Assembly: GCA_002633025.1 (NCBI GenBank)
Contig: NMRB01000549.1
Span: 208,140-272,139 of the forward strand
Length of the DNA stretch: 64,000 nucleotides
Reading direction: 5' to 3'
Source: Notospermus geniculatus
Lineage: Eukaryota > Nemertea > Pilidiophora > Heteronemertea > Lineidae
Shown: positions 31,477 to 43,002 of the stretch, one piece after another
Numbering within the stretch: the first letter of the stretch is position 1
How the letters are laid out: every line of letters starts with the position of its first letter
Position numbers and translations under genes: made by a program
The notes under the pieces: generated by a model
Database searches by the model: none
Told to the model about the DNA's origin: nothing
What the model saw: the letters and a program-made list of their open reading frames with translations, nothing else

Positions 31477-32395
31477 TTCTGTTGGATGGAACTGGTGAAT
31501 CTCGTGTGACAATCAGTATTCATATTGTGTGACAATCAGTATTCATATTCAATATTCATATATCCAATACTCATATTCAATATTTAGATTAAGTATTCAT
31601 ATTCAGTAGTTGGATTAGGACATTCCATCAGTGGATGACTATGATGGCAACAAGCACCAGACTGGAATGTGAGTTCTCAGTGGCATTTGAATAGGGTGAT
31701 TATGTAATGGGTGAAGTGCTAGAAACCTCTCCCCATGTGCACATAATAATGGTGATTCAGTGCGAGGAAGAAGTGAGAACGTGGGTCTGGAAATCTGTGT
31801 CTTGTCTTATCCTCCAAGTGGGTCAGGTTAGCATTCCGTGCCTTTGAATACATGTAGATGTTAGTATAAGGGCTAATTTGGGGCTTGGGACAGGTTTTCC
31901 TGTTGAGAAAAGGGTTGTTCCACCCATTGGTTAATTGGAGATGTGCCTGAAGGGTTGGAGGACTGGATTTTGACAGGATGTTCCATTGACCAATCCGTGT
32001 TATTAAGTGAATGAGGTGATCACAAGGATATTCCAATATCAGCAGGATATGTTGTTCTCCATGATAGTCATTAGACTCTTGAGCTGGTCTGATCAACCTT
32101 TGCTCATATGCGCAGGGCAACTATGGCTGGGTGGTGCTGACATTTTATTATTGAGTACAATCATACTGTATTATGGAGTCATTATAGGAAGTAACTTTGC
32201 TCAATCCCAAGTGTGTTCGGTTTATTATGGAATTTAGTTACAAAGAATTTTTATAATTCTATTTTCTTAGAGGTTTAGTGAACTATTATCAAATATAATG
32301 TTTATAGGACCCGTATGATCAAATGATTACATGTTAAGTTGTTGATCCTGGCTGATTGGGTTCTGGGTAAATTTGGGCTCCTGGCTTCTGTTTTT
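31477..32395 (+). other. Internal 3' untranslated region of the LTR element
   Basis: About 0.9 kb without a long ORF on the plus strand. A short tandem of CAGTATTCATATTG-like phrases occurs at 31510-31605. No env candidate is seen. Confidence 0.6.
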
Positions 32396-32409
32396 AAAGA
32401 GGGGGAGAG
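32396..32409 (+). promoter_or_regulatory. Polypurine tract
   Basis: AAAGAGGGGGAGAG abuts the 3' LTR, the usual primer site for plus-strand DNA synthesis. Confidence 0.9.
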
Positions 32410-32658
32410 TGTTGGGGACAAGATTTACACTTCCAGAATTCCTGTAGGAATCACAGTTCCCAATCCCCAGTCAGCCAGGTGACACAGGAACTGGAAGTAG
32501 GGGGGCGTATCTGGGTCAGACCAGCCTACACCATGCTTGTAACCTGCTTCACATCACTGCTGTATATCGTGTTCATTTTATAGTACAAAAGCAATACAGA
32601 GACATTAGATAAATTCGCTTTATCTTATTGATGAAGAACAATATATATACAATTAACA
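32410..32658 (+). repeat. 3' LTR (249 bp)
   Basis: TGTTGGGG...AATTAACA; it keeps the 48 bases missing from the 5' LTR. It is followed by the CATT duplication. Confidence 0.95.
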
Positions 32659-32732
32659 CATTTTCCGAACTAAACCTCCGATAGGCACCGAAAGGACTAT
32701 CGGACTTTCCTGTGGGTCGGCCCCAGATCTAC

Positions 32733-32804
32733 AGGGTGTATCAAAAAACCGCAACAGTTGGTATTTTCTCCAATATCTATAAATCTAGGATGGATATGAC
32801 AAAT
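32733..32804. repeat. Isolated mariner-like terminus
   Basis: CAGGGTGTATCAAAAAACCGC resembles a Tc1/mariner end. I found no partner for it in the window. Confidence 0.4.
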
Positions 32805-32932
32805 ATATCGGGTGGGCCTAAAAATGGGCCGTACTTTGACACTCGATATCTCCGAAACCCTCTTACGCCAGCTTCTAAACATTTACACACTCAAAGGCCA
32901 TCATATCCTACGTATACAGACCAAAGGGGCTG

Positions 32933-34001
32933 TTTCACTTTGAATTCAAGATTGCGATTTGTTATCTGTGGGAAAACTGAAAGAGCTATGATCTTGCAAT
33001 TTGGAGGGATAATTCTGTGTTTCAAACCAATTTAAATGGTACAACAATCAATAACATTTGAAGTAATTTTTTAAGACAAAAGGATTTAAAACTCTTCGTA
33101 TACAAAGAAATAATTAATTGTTTTACATGATATTTGGCATATGGATTTGGGTGGCACTCATTTTTATGGTAAGATAAAAGAAACAAGAGAAAAATGTCAC
33201 GAAATGTTGATATTCTGTTTTTGAAATGCAAGAAACTTACCATGTAGTTCTTCTGGAAAGGACTGGTCTATTGATCCTTCTGGGGTGTAAGGTAGGCCTA
33301 CAATGTTCCAGCATTCATGGCAAAGAATTGCTGTCTTTGTTGTCACAGCTATTGTATGAACAGTCTTACATCAGGCCAGCACCTAGCCAGCACCACAACT
33401 CCATAGGCATTGAGAATTAGAGTTACATAACTTGCCTTTCCTTGCAGAGCAGAAAGGGCAGGTTGATGACCATTCAAAAGAATGTTTTGTTAGAAAGATT
33501 ACCTCATTGAATCAGTTTGTAGTGCTTCCTATGCAAAAAACACCACCCCGTTCAGATGAATGGTTAAACCCAAGTTGCCACAAAAGTCATCCAGTCCTGT
33601 TATGTCACTGTTATGACTTGATTGACAATGGCAGTCAACAATAGGCCTAAGGGTCTTCAGAGTGTTCATGTTCTTCCAAATGAGTGATATCAAACTACTT
33701 TTGTGACTTTTTTTGGTACTTTCATTGAATACAACTGGATTATTTTGCAGGTAGGTGACACATGGCTCATTCGCGAACCTATAATCCAAGTTTTTTTAGA
33801 AATATTTTGGTTCTAATATGAAACTTCAAGGCTTCAAACACCCATTGTCTTAAAAAATTACTTCAAATGTTATTGATTGTTGTAACATTAAAATTGGTCT
33901 GAAACACAGAATCATCACCTCAAATTGCAAGATCGTAGCTCTTTCAGTTTTCCCACGGATCACAAATCGCAATCTTGAATTCAAAGTGAAACAGCCCCTT
34001 T
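32933..34001. mobile_element. 1.07-kb element with ~150-bp TIRs, nested in the mariner element
   Basis: 32933-33080 is the reverse complement of 33852-34001, starting AAAGGGGCTGTTTCACTTTG. No target duplication is clear. Internal ORFs are short and unrecognised. The right arm lies just beyond the transposase remnant. Confidence 0.75.
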
Positions 34002-34059
34002 CAATTTCATCATTTAAGATTTCTGTTCATGGGACCAAAATCAAAATCAAGAGACAAAA

Positions 34060-34516
34060 ACGCATGTTCCGGACATTACAAAATGATGTCCAACCTTGCT
34101 CCACTTGGTGATCAATTTGTCCTCCATCTACTCGGTAGACGGCGCGCAAACGTTTCTTCCATGAACTGATTGAGTCCCGAATCTTCTTAAGATATTTTTA
34201 ATATTTTTCCAGCAGTGCTTTTAGTTCATCCTCACTGAATTTTCCGCCCGACCCTCATAAACCTTCTCGCTCAGAGAATTCCACACGCAGTAGTCCATGG
34301 GATTGCAGTCGGGGCTCTGCGGTGGCCACCCATCGTCAAGTCACTTCCGACTTCCTTTCTAGAGCACCTGTCCTTTCCAACTTTCTGATCACATTGTTAA
34401 ACGGAACTTTTATTCCATTTTTTCCCACGGAATTCTTTCACAATTTTTGCCCCTCTCCAACACTTTTCAGTGAAACATATTGCGATCAATTCCCTGTCCG
34501 CCGCAGAGAAAACCAT
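34060..34516 (-). pseudogene. Mariner-like transposase remnant
   Basis: Read on the minus strand, an N-terminal helix-turn-helix-like segment starts MVFSAADRELI and continues, after a frameshift, with NVIRKLERTGALER. It then jumps to the C-terminal signature WPPQSPDCNPMDYCVW and SLSEKVYEG. The central part with the first two catalytic aspartates is missing. In the SPDxxPxD motif the last residue is D rather than E, as in mariner DD-D families. Several stops and a frameshift make it non-functional. Confidence 0.8.
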
Positions 34517-35175
34517 CTTGACGCAAGGATCCCGGAACCGCCGACTGGCGGCAGTACACGACAAAGGCCTTTGAGGATCGCTGCTGATATTTTTATAGTG
34601 TAGGCGATTTTGGGGTTTGTAGCTCATAGGCGTTCGTTTGGCACCAAGGGGATGAAGTTGCTTATTGTACGGCTGTCCATAAATAGATAATTGGGAAAGA
34701 TGTAGGTAGTGACTCATACTGTGGAGAAAGCGATGTTGAATTTGAAGATATTTGAGTGTTTTTAGAGAAGCACAATAATTGTTGACGTCACGATATGCAC
34801 GCCGCCTGTTGCAAGCGCCGTACTTGTCTGCGTCATGTATGGCAGTGAACGTGTGGATTGTGTCAGACGGGTGAACAGCACAGGTTTTCGTGACGTCATG
34901 GGTTTCAGGCGCCGGCTTATGATAGACGCGTTGTTTGGGGAAGTACAGTGCAGAAATGAATGCAAAAAGTCCGGCGGTTCAACAGCTCAGATTTTGATGA
35001 CATAGGGCCTAGTTGGAACAATTCTATATGCCATTGTGTAGGGCCTATAGTTGGCCTCTGGGGTGGGAGAGTGCAGTGTGTTTGTTGGAGAGAAGGAGAA
35101 CGCCAAAGAGGTCACGTCGAGTGGGATTTTGTTTGTTTTTCATGTTTCTTTTTTCGGGATGCAAGGTATAGGGCC

Positions 35176-35879
35176 AGGGGCCATATGCATAAAACTACTT
35201 AAGTATGGAAATCCCAAGGGATTCCCTCAAACCACCACTAAAGTGGAAATCTTAACTTAAGGGAGATGCAAAAAGCTACTTTGGAATAGTGAAAGCCTCA
35301 AAATCACCCTTAACTCTAAGTGTGGTCACAGTTCCCTTAACTGACTCCTTAACTTCACAGTTGTGGCAGGAACAGGTTGGAATATGCTATCCATGCTGTT
35401 TTTTAATGCATGCTAGCCAAATAGGCCGGGGAAATTATGTGCTAGGCTGGGGTTGGATAACATTGAACTGTGCCAAGGATTTTGATTTGACAGACCATGT
35501 ATCCTCTTTCTGTCCTACCAATTTGGTAACCTCTTATTTGTTTTCCACCGTTAATAGCCACTTTACACAGTTCCTAACATACTAAAATGTGCATTACAGC
35601 ATTGCCTGCAGTCACGTTCATGTACATGCAGCCTACATTTGAGAAACCCTCCTTAAGTATAACACTCAAGAAATCTGGGAAAACCCTTGAATTACTGAAA
35701 TTTCATTGGCTGACACCACAATTCCTGGAAATACTTTAGTTAAGGGTTCCCCCTAGCTGAGTATGCCCTTAGTTTGTTTTATGCATACACATTAAGTATG
35801 GCACTTGGTAAAGTGAAATCCTTAGACTTTAAGGGTAAGTTTTACACTTAACTTAAGGAAGTTTTATGCATATGGCCCC
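35176..35879. mobile_element. ~0.7-kb TIR element, GGGGCCATATGCATAAAAC ends
   Basis: GGGGCCATATGCATAAAACT at 35177 faces GTTTTATGCATATGGCCCC ending at 35879. AGGGCC on each side (35170-35175 and 35880-35885) may be a 6-bp duplication. The interior has several AACTTAAG and CTTAAGT phrases near both ends. No ORF of note. Confidence 0.75.
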
Positions 35880-35885
35880 AGGGCC

Positions 35886-36799
35886 TACCGGTGGTATTTA
35901 CGGCTTTGTGTGTTTTTTCGTAGGCCACATGTTGCTCTAGCTATTGCAAACAGAGGGCGGGGAGAAAGTGACAGAAGATTAGGGCCTAGGCCTACGGTGA
36001 AGAAGAACATCATGGCCTGGGCTGGGTCTAGGCCTACTCTTATTTTACGGCTTCCAGTCGGTTGATGTTGTGTGTTTTTTTCGAGGGCCACATGTTGCTC
36101 TAGGCCTAGGCCTATTCCAGAGGGGAAAAGACATCATCACTCTGTGAGAGGATGCATTGGCCATACGACAATGCATCCTCTCACCAACTGACCCATTCTC
36201 CAACTCAGGGCCTACCACCCACACTGACCACAACCATTCCACCTTGGCCGCAGAGTCTGTTGGCATTCGCCTGTCAAATCATGGGTAGGCCGCCCTAGGC
36301 CTAAATACTCTCACCTTTAGTTCTTCAGGGGCATGCCCTGTTAACTCCTCCGCTTTCAGTTATAGCTCTAGCACTCAGTGGTGCACAATAAACCATCTAT
36401 TTTATAGGAACAAAAAAAATCCTCTAAAATCTATAGGCCTACCTCACCCCCACCCTGGTTCCGATAAGTCTGGATTCAGCAAAACTTGTGCCTATCTGGC
36501 AGAAGAGTTTCTCTGACACTAGAGCCAGACAATTTTCCCAGACAACACTTGATTGGCGCCTGTCATACAGATGCAGCGCGCTCTCTACTCATGGCACCTG
36601 ACAGGTGATGCAGTGTGGCTCACCGGAACGTGTGTATTTGAGGCTATGTTTTCATTTTAACCCTATATACAGACTACTCAAGCTATGTCCTTGAGAATTG
36701 GTCAGTATATTAAATGTCTAAAGTTTGAAACGGTTTGCGAAAAGGATAATGAAGCAATGCAGCATTAAAGTACGGCCCATTTTTTTTATGCCCACCCGA
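35886..36799. other. Intergenic, with a perfect 16-bp hairpin
   Basis: No gene is recognised. Two imperfect copies of a GGCCACATGTTGCTCTAG phrase are near 35925 and 36088. The hairpin at 36144-36184 has GTGAGAGGATGCATTG paired perfectly across a 9-base loop. Confidence 0.5.
36144..36184. repeat. Perfect 16-bp-stem hairpin
   Basis: GTGAGAGGATGCATTG, loop GCCATACGA, then the exact complement CAATGCATCCTCTCAC. Confidence 0.85.
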
Positions 36800-36801
36800 T
36801 A

Positions 36802-37283
36802 TACTCTAACCTCTTAGATGTAAAACCAGTTCCAAATATTCCAGTCAAGGCCTAGGACCTCCCACTATTTATGATCTTTTTGTGGGTATTGTGTTTTGGG
36901 CAGTGATCACCAGGTCGTGACAACCTCAGTTCGCCATGTGATAGTGTGAGTTGAGGATCACTGATGTAATGCGTGCCACCGTCTCCTGCACCCCATTGTG
37001 TGTCATTGGTAATTGTACAGCTTGGTGACGTAAGATGTGCCATCAAGGTCACAACTGTGGTCAGTTTCTTCAAATTTCTTGCATCAGGAACCCCATTTTC
37101 CTATAAAAGAGCCACGTCAAACCAAACAATATGTCTTGAATGAGCAAGCAGAAGTTCATGACTTGGCCAACACAATATCTGGCCAATCAGAGAGCAATGC
37201 ATGTTCCCTTCTCACTGCATAATAATTGGAGGCGGTCTTGAACCAAGTTAATGAACCGGTCTTACATCTAAGAGATTAGAGTA
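36802..37283. mobile_element. 482-bp TIR element next to a mariner end, TA flanks
   Basis: TACTCTAACCTCTTAGATGT on the left and the near-complement (ACATCTAAGAGATTAGAGTA) on the right, each bordered by TA. The TA on the left is the terminal TA of the mariner end at 36801. No ORF of note. Confidence 0.7.
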
Positions 37284-38900
37284 TATGATTGTTGATGAAA
37301 AATATAACAGTCATAGCTTTGATATTTTTTGAATAATATTCAAATGAAAAGTGTTATCGTTTTTTCTGGGCCACCCGATATATGTGTTTTGAAACTCAAA
37401 AAGTGTAACATCCTTATTAGACTCGAAGTTCTTAAGGCGATGTAGCCACATTGAAAGGAATTTTGTTTGGCCTTGAAATCAAAGTCTAAACCTTTGGGAT
37501 CATTACACAATCGGAAACACACAGGAACAGATATTATTGCAACGCCACCAGCCAGTGAAGTTTGTCGTCAGTTTCTAGGGCTGCAACTTATTCAAAATAA
37601 CTTGAGATACGTTGTCAATATGTCATGATATCTCAGTGACCTAGACATTTCATAATAAAACACATTGGCACCGAAAGGTCCTTCGATACGTAAACATGAG
37701 TTGGACATTAACCATGTCATACTGAAAGTTCAAACTTCATCCTCGGCCCCTTGCTTTTGGCCAAAGTCGGCAAGAATAGCCGGTGTACACTTTTGAATGT
37801 TCCTTATCTGTGATTGTTCCCCTACTATTGTCTGACGGAATAAGCTGCGACTTGACTTGACCATATATTCTTCAGTGCACCCACGACCGGTTGTGTGTTC
37901 ACTCTGAAGAAATCGATCGTTCCTGACCCGACCGTCGAGCGCCAAATTCGCAATACATCAGTACGCACACGACAGTCGTGCACCCAGTACGATTTTCCCT
38001 CACTGCGTACACGATCATCGGGAACGCAGTATTAGTTTTCCTCACTGGTAGACGACCGTCGGGAAAATAATACGGCCTACGAAAAACCGGCGAGAACCAC
38101 TGTGCTCACCTCTCATCAGGGTCGCTGAGGAACGATGGACTGAGATCATTGCTCCCTCGTGGCCAGAAATAGACATCCGACCACACCAAAATGTTTGCCC
38201 TGTGTAGTTGTCCCACCGCACCAATTAAGAGTCTGGTCAATAGGACCAAAATATGCAGTGTTTTCATTTTCTCCAATTTGACCTAGAAGACCTCAGTGTA
38301 CGTCAACTACAACCCACACACCTAGAGCAGAAAATTTCGTGGTCCTCGTTATCACTCAGATTCACCAAGGTAAAATACTGTTTTTATATGAATCTGCCCC
38401 CTGGTGGCAAGTAAAGGAGCCAACCCACCATTCGTGGTTCTCGCTAGCAATGTTGAGGAGATATGGCCAAAAGAACGTTTTTTTGCAAAGTGCCCCCTAC
38501 AGGCTAGAGCAGCGGCCCTAATTTTCGACCCAGAGACAGTTTTTACCATAGGGTACCTGTACGCCAAGTTTCATGTTTCTAAGCCAAGCGGTTAAGAAAC
38601 CTGCCATCCCTGTTCAGGACGATGGACGACGAACAGAATGAGGAGCGCTCAGAATAAAACATTACATTACGTTTTCACTCCCTCAGACCCAAAAATTCAG
38701 TTGTAACCCCTATATGCTGAGCATATCGGGGTAAGGATTATCTTTGTAATATGTTTGCTCAGTGATTAGTGTGCTGGTCAAAGTAGTGTTATCCCTGATG
38801 ATCAAGAACTCTCTTCACAGGATTAGCCTCGCACTTGAGTGATCTCATGTTTGTATAGAATCAGTGCATAACGCATGCATTGGGTTACTGCCGCACGTAG
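37284..38900. other. Repeat-derived intergenic stretch
   Basis: It begins with an isolated mariner-like right end (GGCCACCCGATATATG near 37372). 37600-37800 is loosely related to 42755-42950. 38385-38640 has phrases resembling the TTTCGTAACCGCTGG family (CCAAGTTTCATG, GGACGACGAACAG) and ends near a short ATTAC run. No gene seen. Confidence 0.45.
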
Positions 38901-38929
38901 TCGTCTGTAACCCGTGTCGGATACCTAAT

Positions 38930-39125
38930 GGGACATCGTCCCTGGTTCTTCAGTCCGGCGTATGGGACAGTAAGCCGTGGTGCCTTGTACCTTGTGCCTT
39001 TGCAAGACCCCATCCAAGTGAGGAACATGAGTAGCTTGAAATGGCCTCGTCCGTACTCACTAGGGCCAATACTGCGATGGCTTCGGGCCTAACGGAAAAT
39101 CTAATATAAATATAAATAAAAATCT
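38930..39125 (+). repeat. SINE-like 3' domain
   Basis: GGGACAGTAAGCCGTGGTGCC, then CCTTGTACC and AAGACCCCATCC in the same order as at 48550-48640 (GACTGAAAGCCGTGGTCCC, CCTTGTACC, AAGACCCCACAC). It ends in an A/T-rich AATATAAATAAAAAT tail. This matches the conserved tail part of tRNA-derived SINEs. The head is missing or decayed here. Confidence 0.55.
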
Positions 39126-39204
39126 ACAGATGTAATAATAACGATAACGATTATTCCCTCTTCTCTCATAAACAGCAGGTTATGTTCATGTATCGATTCG
39201 TCGA

Positions 39205-39239
39205 ACCTTGGAGGAATTCAAGTATAATTCCTCCAAGGT
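39205..39239. repeat. Perfect 14-bp-stem hairpin
   Basis: ACCTTGGAGGAATT, loop CAAGTAT, complement AATTCCTCCAAGGT. Confidence 0.85.
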
Positions 39240-39245
39240 CAAACA

Positions 39246-39985
39246 ATTGCCGATAAAACCGCAAATATTGTGGCATAAAAATGACAACGGTATTTTGAGA
39301 AACAGACCAGCTACGTGGAAGATTGTGACAATACTTCAGCCAATACAACACCCTACCCAACGGTTCTTGTTCACAAGATGCTGGATGGATGTTTCATAAT
39401 TCATTGCAAACGACGTTTTTTACCGACTTCCCTATCATGTGGCTCTTGAGTCTATACAAAAATTATGTGTTCTATCAGGTTAAAAAACGTCCTAGATGCT
39501 GCGAAAATTGTATATCCCATCTGTTTGACCCTGAGGGATCCCATGGTGGGGTTGTCGTTTAAATGGGCGATTTAGTGAACAGTTCCACATGGATTGGTTT
39601 CTGCATTGGATTTGACGGAGAATTTGTTGTTTCGTTTCAACCAGGAGGAAATTTGAAATTTTAAATCTATGATGTGCTAGAGGAAAACAGAACTGCTCAA
39701 ATTCGACTGAACATGTAGAATGGGACTGATGTTCCATGGAAGTGGAGAAATGTTTACCTTTCAGGAAATTCTTGTATTTTTTCATCCCAAGCGCTCCATG
39801 GAATTTGATAAAAATATCGCCCACCACCAGTTCGACCATATTAATATATGTTTACGAGTTTCTAGAAGGAAAATACGAGGCGTAGAAAATTATTTTCAGT
39901 TTGTGGACGTTTATAGGACAGCAAAACAATAGTGAGTGTCGTCACTTTCATGACTTTTTTTCCGGTCCGTGGCGTCGCGTTCGAA
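39246..39985. other. Intergenic; no gene seen
   Basis: ORFs up to 115 codons lie on both strands without recognisable motifs. I see no repeat end. Confidence 0.4.
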
Positions 39986-40110
39986 ATGATAACTCAGGCG
40001 CCTGACTTAATAACTTAACTGCCTGAGTTAATACTCACTCAGGCGCCTGACTTAATTAACTCAAGCGCCTGACTTAATAACTCAGGCGCCTGAGTTACTA
40101 ACTCAAGCGC
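39986..40110. repeat. Minisatellite with palindromic unit CTCAGGCGCCTGAG
   Basis: About six units of 18-23 bases, each a variant of AACTCAGGCGCCTGACTTAAT. The core is self-complementary, so adjacent units can pair with each other. No spacers of the CRISPR kind. Confidence 0.85.
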
Positions 40111-40239
40111 TTGACATACGAAAAAGAGGCTTGTTGATAGGTACAGTCATGAACATAAGTTTATCTAGATCTACACCTGATATCTTGAATATTTCAAACA
40201 CTACTGGGCCAATTTTAACACGGTTTGTACCACATGAAA

Positions 40240-40874
40240 GTACATCTTGTTGACCATATTTTTGCTTCAAAAGTTTTGAAATTTGAAATATCGTAATTTT
40301 ATAACAGCTCATCAGAAAAAAAAAAAAAAATCAAAATTTTAGTAGGATTTTTTTTATTTTGTTGCAGTTTTGATCGAGTGGAACTTTCTAAGGAGAGATA
40401 TGCAGATAATTTGAGATTTTCGTGCATTTTATGAAATTTTGATGCCATTACATAAATCCTAACCTCACAAGACGAGTATACAAAATCCTGGAATTTTTTT
40501 TGCATTAGCTGGGCAGAAATAGGGCATATTTTTTAAAACATCAAAATGTTGATATTTTGAAAAAAATAGGCTTAACTTAACCCGTTTAGCAGAAAGTTTC
40601 AAAACTTCATAATACTTCTACGTTCTTAGGTGAGCTCTGTCTACTGATATCAAAATTGTGTGAAAAATTTGAAATTCTCAAATTATCGGAATTTTGTTCA
40701 TCGCAAATATCTTGTCAACCACTCAACAGATTTTGATTAATGAAAGCCCAAAATCCTTACAAAGGTCCACCCTATCAAAACTGCAACAAAAAAATTGTAA
40801 TAAAGTGTAACGGAAAGTCCACGAACCATCCACTACTACAGCCGTCAAAATATATGCTAAAAATGGAAATAATG
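40240..40874. repeat. Direct repeat block F, copy 1 (ends at the gap)
   Basis: It matches 41785-42459 over its full length and stops exactly at the first N (40875). This suggests two haplotypes or a collapsed tandem repeat around the gap. Confidence 0.9.
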
Positions 40875-41658
40875 NNNNNNNNNNNNNNNNNNNNNNNNNN
40901 NNNNNNNNNNNNNNNNNNNNNNNNNNNNNNNNNNNNNNNNNNNNNNNNNNNNNNNNNNNNNNNNNNNNNNNNNNNNNNNNNNNNNNNNNNNNNNNNNNNN
41001 NNNNNNNNNNNNNNNNNNNNNNNNNNNNNNNNNNNNNNNNNNNNNNNNNNNNNNNNNNNNNNNNNNNNNNNNNNNNNNNNNNNNNNNNNNNNNNNNNNNN
41101 NNNNNNNNNNNNNNNNNNNNNNNNNNNNNNNNNNNNNNNNNNNNNNNNNNNNNNNNNNNNNNNNNNNNNNNNNNNNNNNNNNNNNNNNNNNNNNNNNNNN
41201 NNNNNNNNNNNNNNNNNNNNNNNNNNNNNNNNNNNNNNNNNNNNNNNNNNNNNNNNNNNNNNNNNNNNNNNNNNNNNNNNNNNNNNNNNNNNNNNNNNNN
41301 NNNNNNNNNNNNNNNNNNNNNNNNNNNNNNNNNNNNNNNNNNNNNNNNNNNNNNNNNNNNNNNNNNNNNNNNNNNNNNNNNNNNNNNNNNNNNNNNNNNN
41401 NNNNNNNNNNNNNNNNNNNNNNNNNNNNNNNNNNNNNNNNNNNNNNNNNNNNNNNNNNNNNNNNNNNNNNNNNNNNNNNNNNNNNNNNNNNNNNNNNNNN
41501 NNNNNNNNNNNNNNNNNNNNNNNNNNNNNNNNNNNNNNNNNNNNNNNNNNNNNNNNNNNNNNNNNNNNNNNNNNNNNNNNNNNNNNNNNNNNNNNNNNNN
41601 NNNNNNNNNNNNNNNNNNNNNNNNNNNNNNNNNNNNNNNNNNNNNNNNNNNNNNNNNN
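40875..41658. other. Assembly gap (784 N)
   Basis: Unknown bases, flanked on both sides by copies of block F. Confidence 1.
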
Positions 41659-41784
41659 GTCATTTCGGTGGAAAGAGGTGCCGAAGCAGTTGTTATGAGT
41701 GAGTATAAAAAGAAAAAATGCGTTTCATTAATATTAAAAGAAATATTGAATTTAGTAGCTGTCTATTTACTTTTGACTAAGGGT

Positions 41785-42459
41785 GTACATCTTGTTGACC
41801 ATATTTTTGCTTCAAAAGTTTTGAAATTTGAAATATCGTAATTTTATAACAGCTCATCAGAAAAAAAACAAAAAATCAAAATTTTAGTAGGATTTTTTAT
41901 TTTGTTGCAGTTTTGATCGAGTGGAACTTTCTAAGGACTTCGGGCTTTGTTTCATCATGCAGAGATATTTGAGATTATCAAAATTTTGATAATTTGAGAT
42001 TTTCGTGCATTTTATGAAATTTTGATGCCATTACATAAATCCTAACCTCACAAGACGAGTATACAAAATCCTGGAATTTTTTTTGCATTAGCTGGGCAGA
42101 AATAGGGCATATTTTTTAAAACATCAAAATGTTGATATTTTGAAAACAATAGGCTTAACTTAGCCTGTTTAGCAGAAAGTTTCAAAACTTCATAATACTT
42201 CTACGTTTTTAGGTGAGCTCTGTCTACTGATATCAAAATTGTGTGAAAAATTTGAAATTCTCAAATTATCGGAATTTTGTTCCGATCGCAAATATCTTGT
42301 CAACCACTCAACAGATTTTGATTAATGAAAGCCCAAAATCCTTACAAAGGTCCACGCTATCAAAACTGCAACAACAAAATTGTAATAAAGTGTAACGGAA
42401 AGTCCACGAACCATCCACTACTACAGCCGTCAAAATATATGCTAAAAATGGAAATAATG
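41785..42459. repeat. Direct repeat block F, copy 2
   Basis: It matches 40240-40874. It has an extra ~40 bases near 41935-41995 that include the perfect palindrome ATTATCAAAATTTTGATAAT. Confidence 0.9.
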
Positions 42460-42484
42460 CTAAAAAATTGAAATTATGCTAACA

Positions 42485-42752
42485 AATATCTGGGGGCAGA
42501 TTCCCTGGGGGGTGGGGGCGGATATCCTACGGGAATAAATGTCCGGGGGGGGCAGAAGTTCTACGGCGGTAAATGTCCTGGAGGTAGATGTCTGGGGGGC
42601 AGATGTCCTAAGGGTCAAATGTCGTATGGGGGCAAATGTCCGGGGGTGGGGTTGATGTGTGGGGGCAGATATTCTAGGGGGCAAATGTCCTACAGGGGTA
42701 AATGTCCGGGGTCAAAAATCCGAGGTCAAATGTCCTGGGGGCAAATGTCTTA
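42485..42752. repeat. G-rich minisatellite, unit GGGGGCAAATGTCC
   Basis: About fifteen degenerate copies of a 14-19 base unit. It starts right after block F copy 2. ORFs across it are an artefact of the repeat. Confidence 0.85.
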
Positions 42753-43002
42753 GAGTCATCTCACTGATCCAGACATTTCATTATAAAAAATACTGACACC
42801 ATAAGTTCCTTGGATAAGTAAAAATCGGTTAAACGGTTAACCAAATAATACTGACAGCTGCCACGTTTTTGAACGCTGCTCCTTTCTTAGGCGAAATTCT
42901 GCAAGAACAGCCGACACAGGCAGAGAAACGTGCTGATCTATCTGCCAGCGTTTATAAAAAAAATAGGGGAAATACCGACGTAGGCGAACACTGGCACATA
43001 AT

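Larger units (their letters stand above)
25581..32658 (+). mobile_element. Ty3/gypsy LTR retrotransposon, full length but defective
   Basis: 7078 bp with TG...CA LTRs and the 4-bp duplication CATT (25577-25580 and 32659-32662). The order is LTR, primer site, gag, protease remnant, RT, RNase H, integrase, 3' untranslated region, polypurine tract, LTR. Domain order RT-RNaseH-IN places it in Ty3/gypsy. No env-like ORF and no chromodomain are evident. Defects: a frameshift in gag near 26230 and loss of most of the protease near 27545. The LTRs are identical over their shared 201 bases, so insertion was recent. The defects may have been present in the RNA template and complemented in trans (inference). 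Confidence 0.93.
32805..36801 (-). mobile_element. Dead mariner-type element with nested insertions
   Basis: TATATCGGGTGGGCC at 32805 and its complement (GCCCACCCGATATA) near 36788-36801 share a further phrase, ATGGGCCGTACTTT, so they are the two inverted ends. The about 4-kb length comes from nested inserts (32933-34001, 35176-35879). A transposase remnant is on the minus strand (34516-34100). TA at the borders is consistent with mariner. Confidence 0.65.

Noticed and set aside
31477-32395. env gene in the LTR element
   Set aside because: No long ORF, signal peptide or transmembrane segment on the plus strand; the minus-strand ORF there has no motif.
39986-40110. CRISPR-like spaced palindromic repeats
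   Set aside because: No unique spacers and a eukaryotic context; it is a minisatellite.
40740-41702. ORFs of 268-320 codons across the second gap
   Set aside because: Almost entirely N; no real coding evidence.
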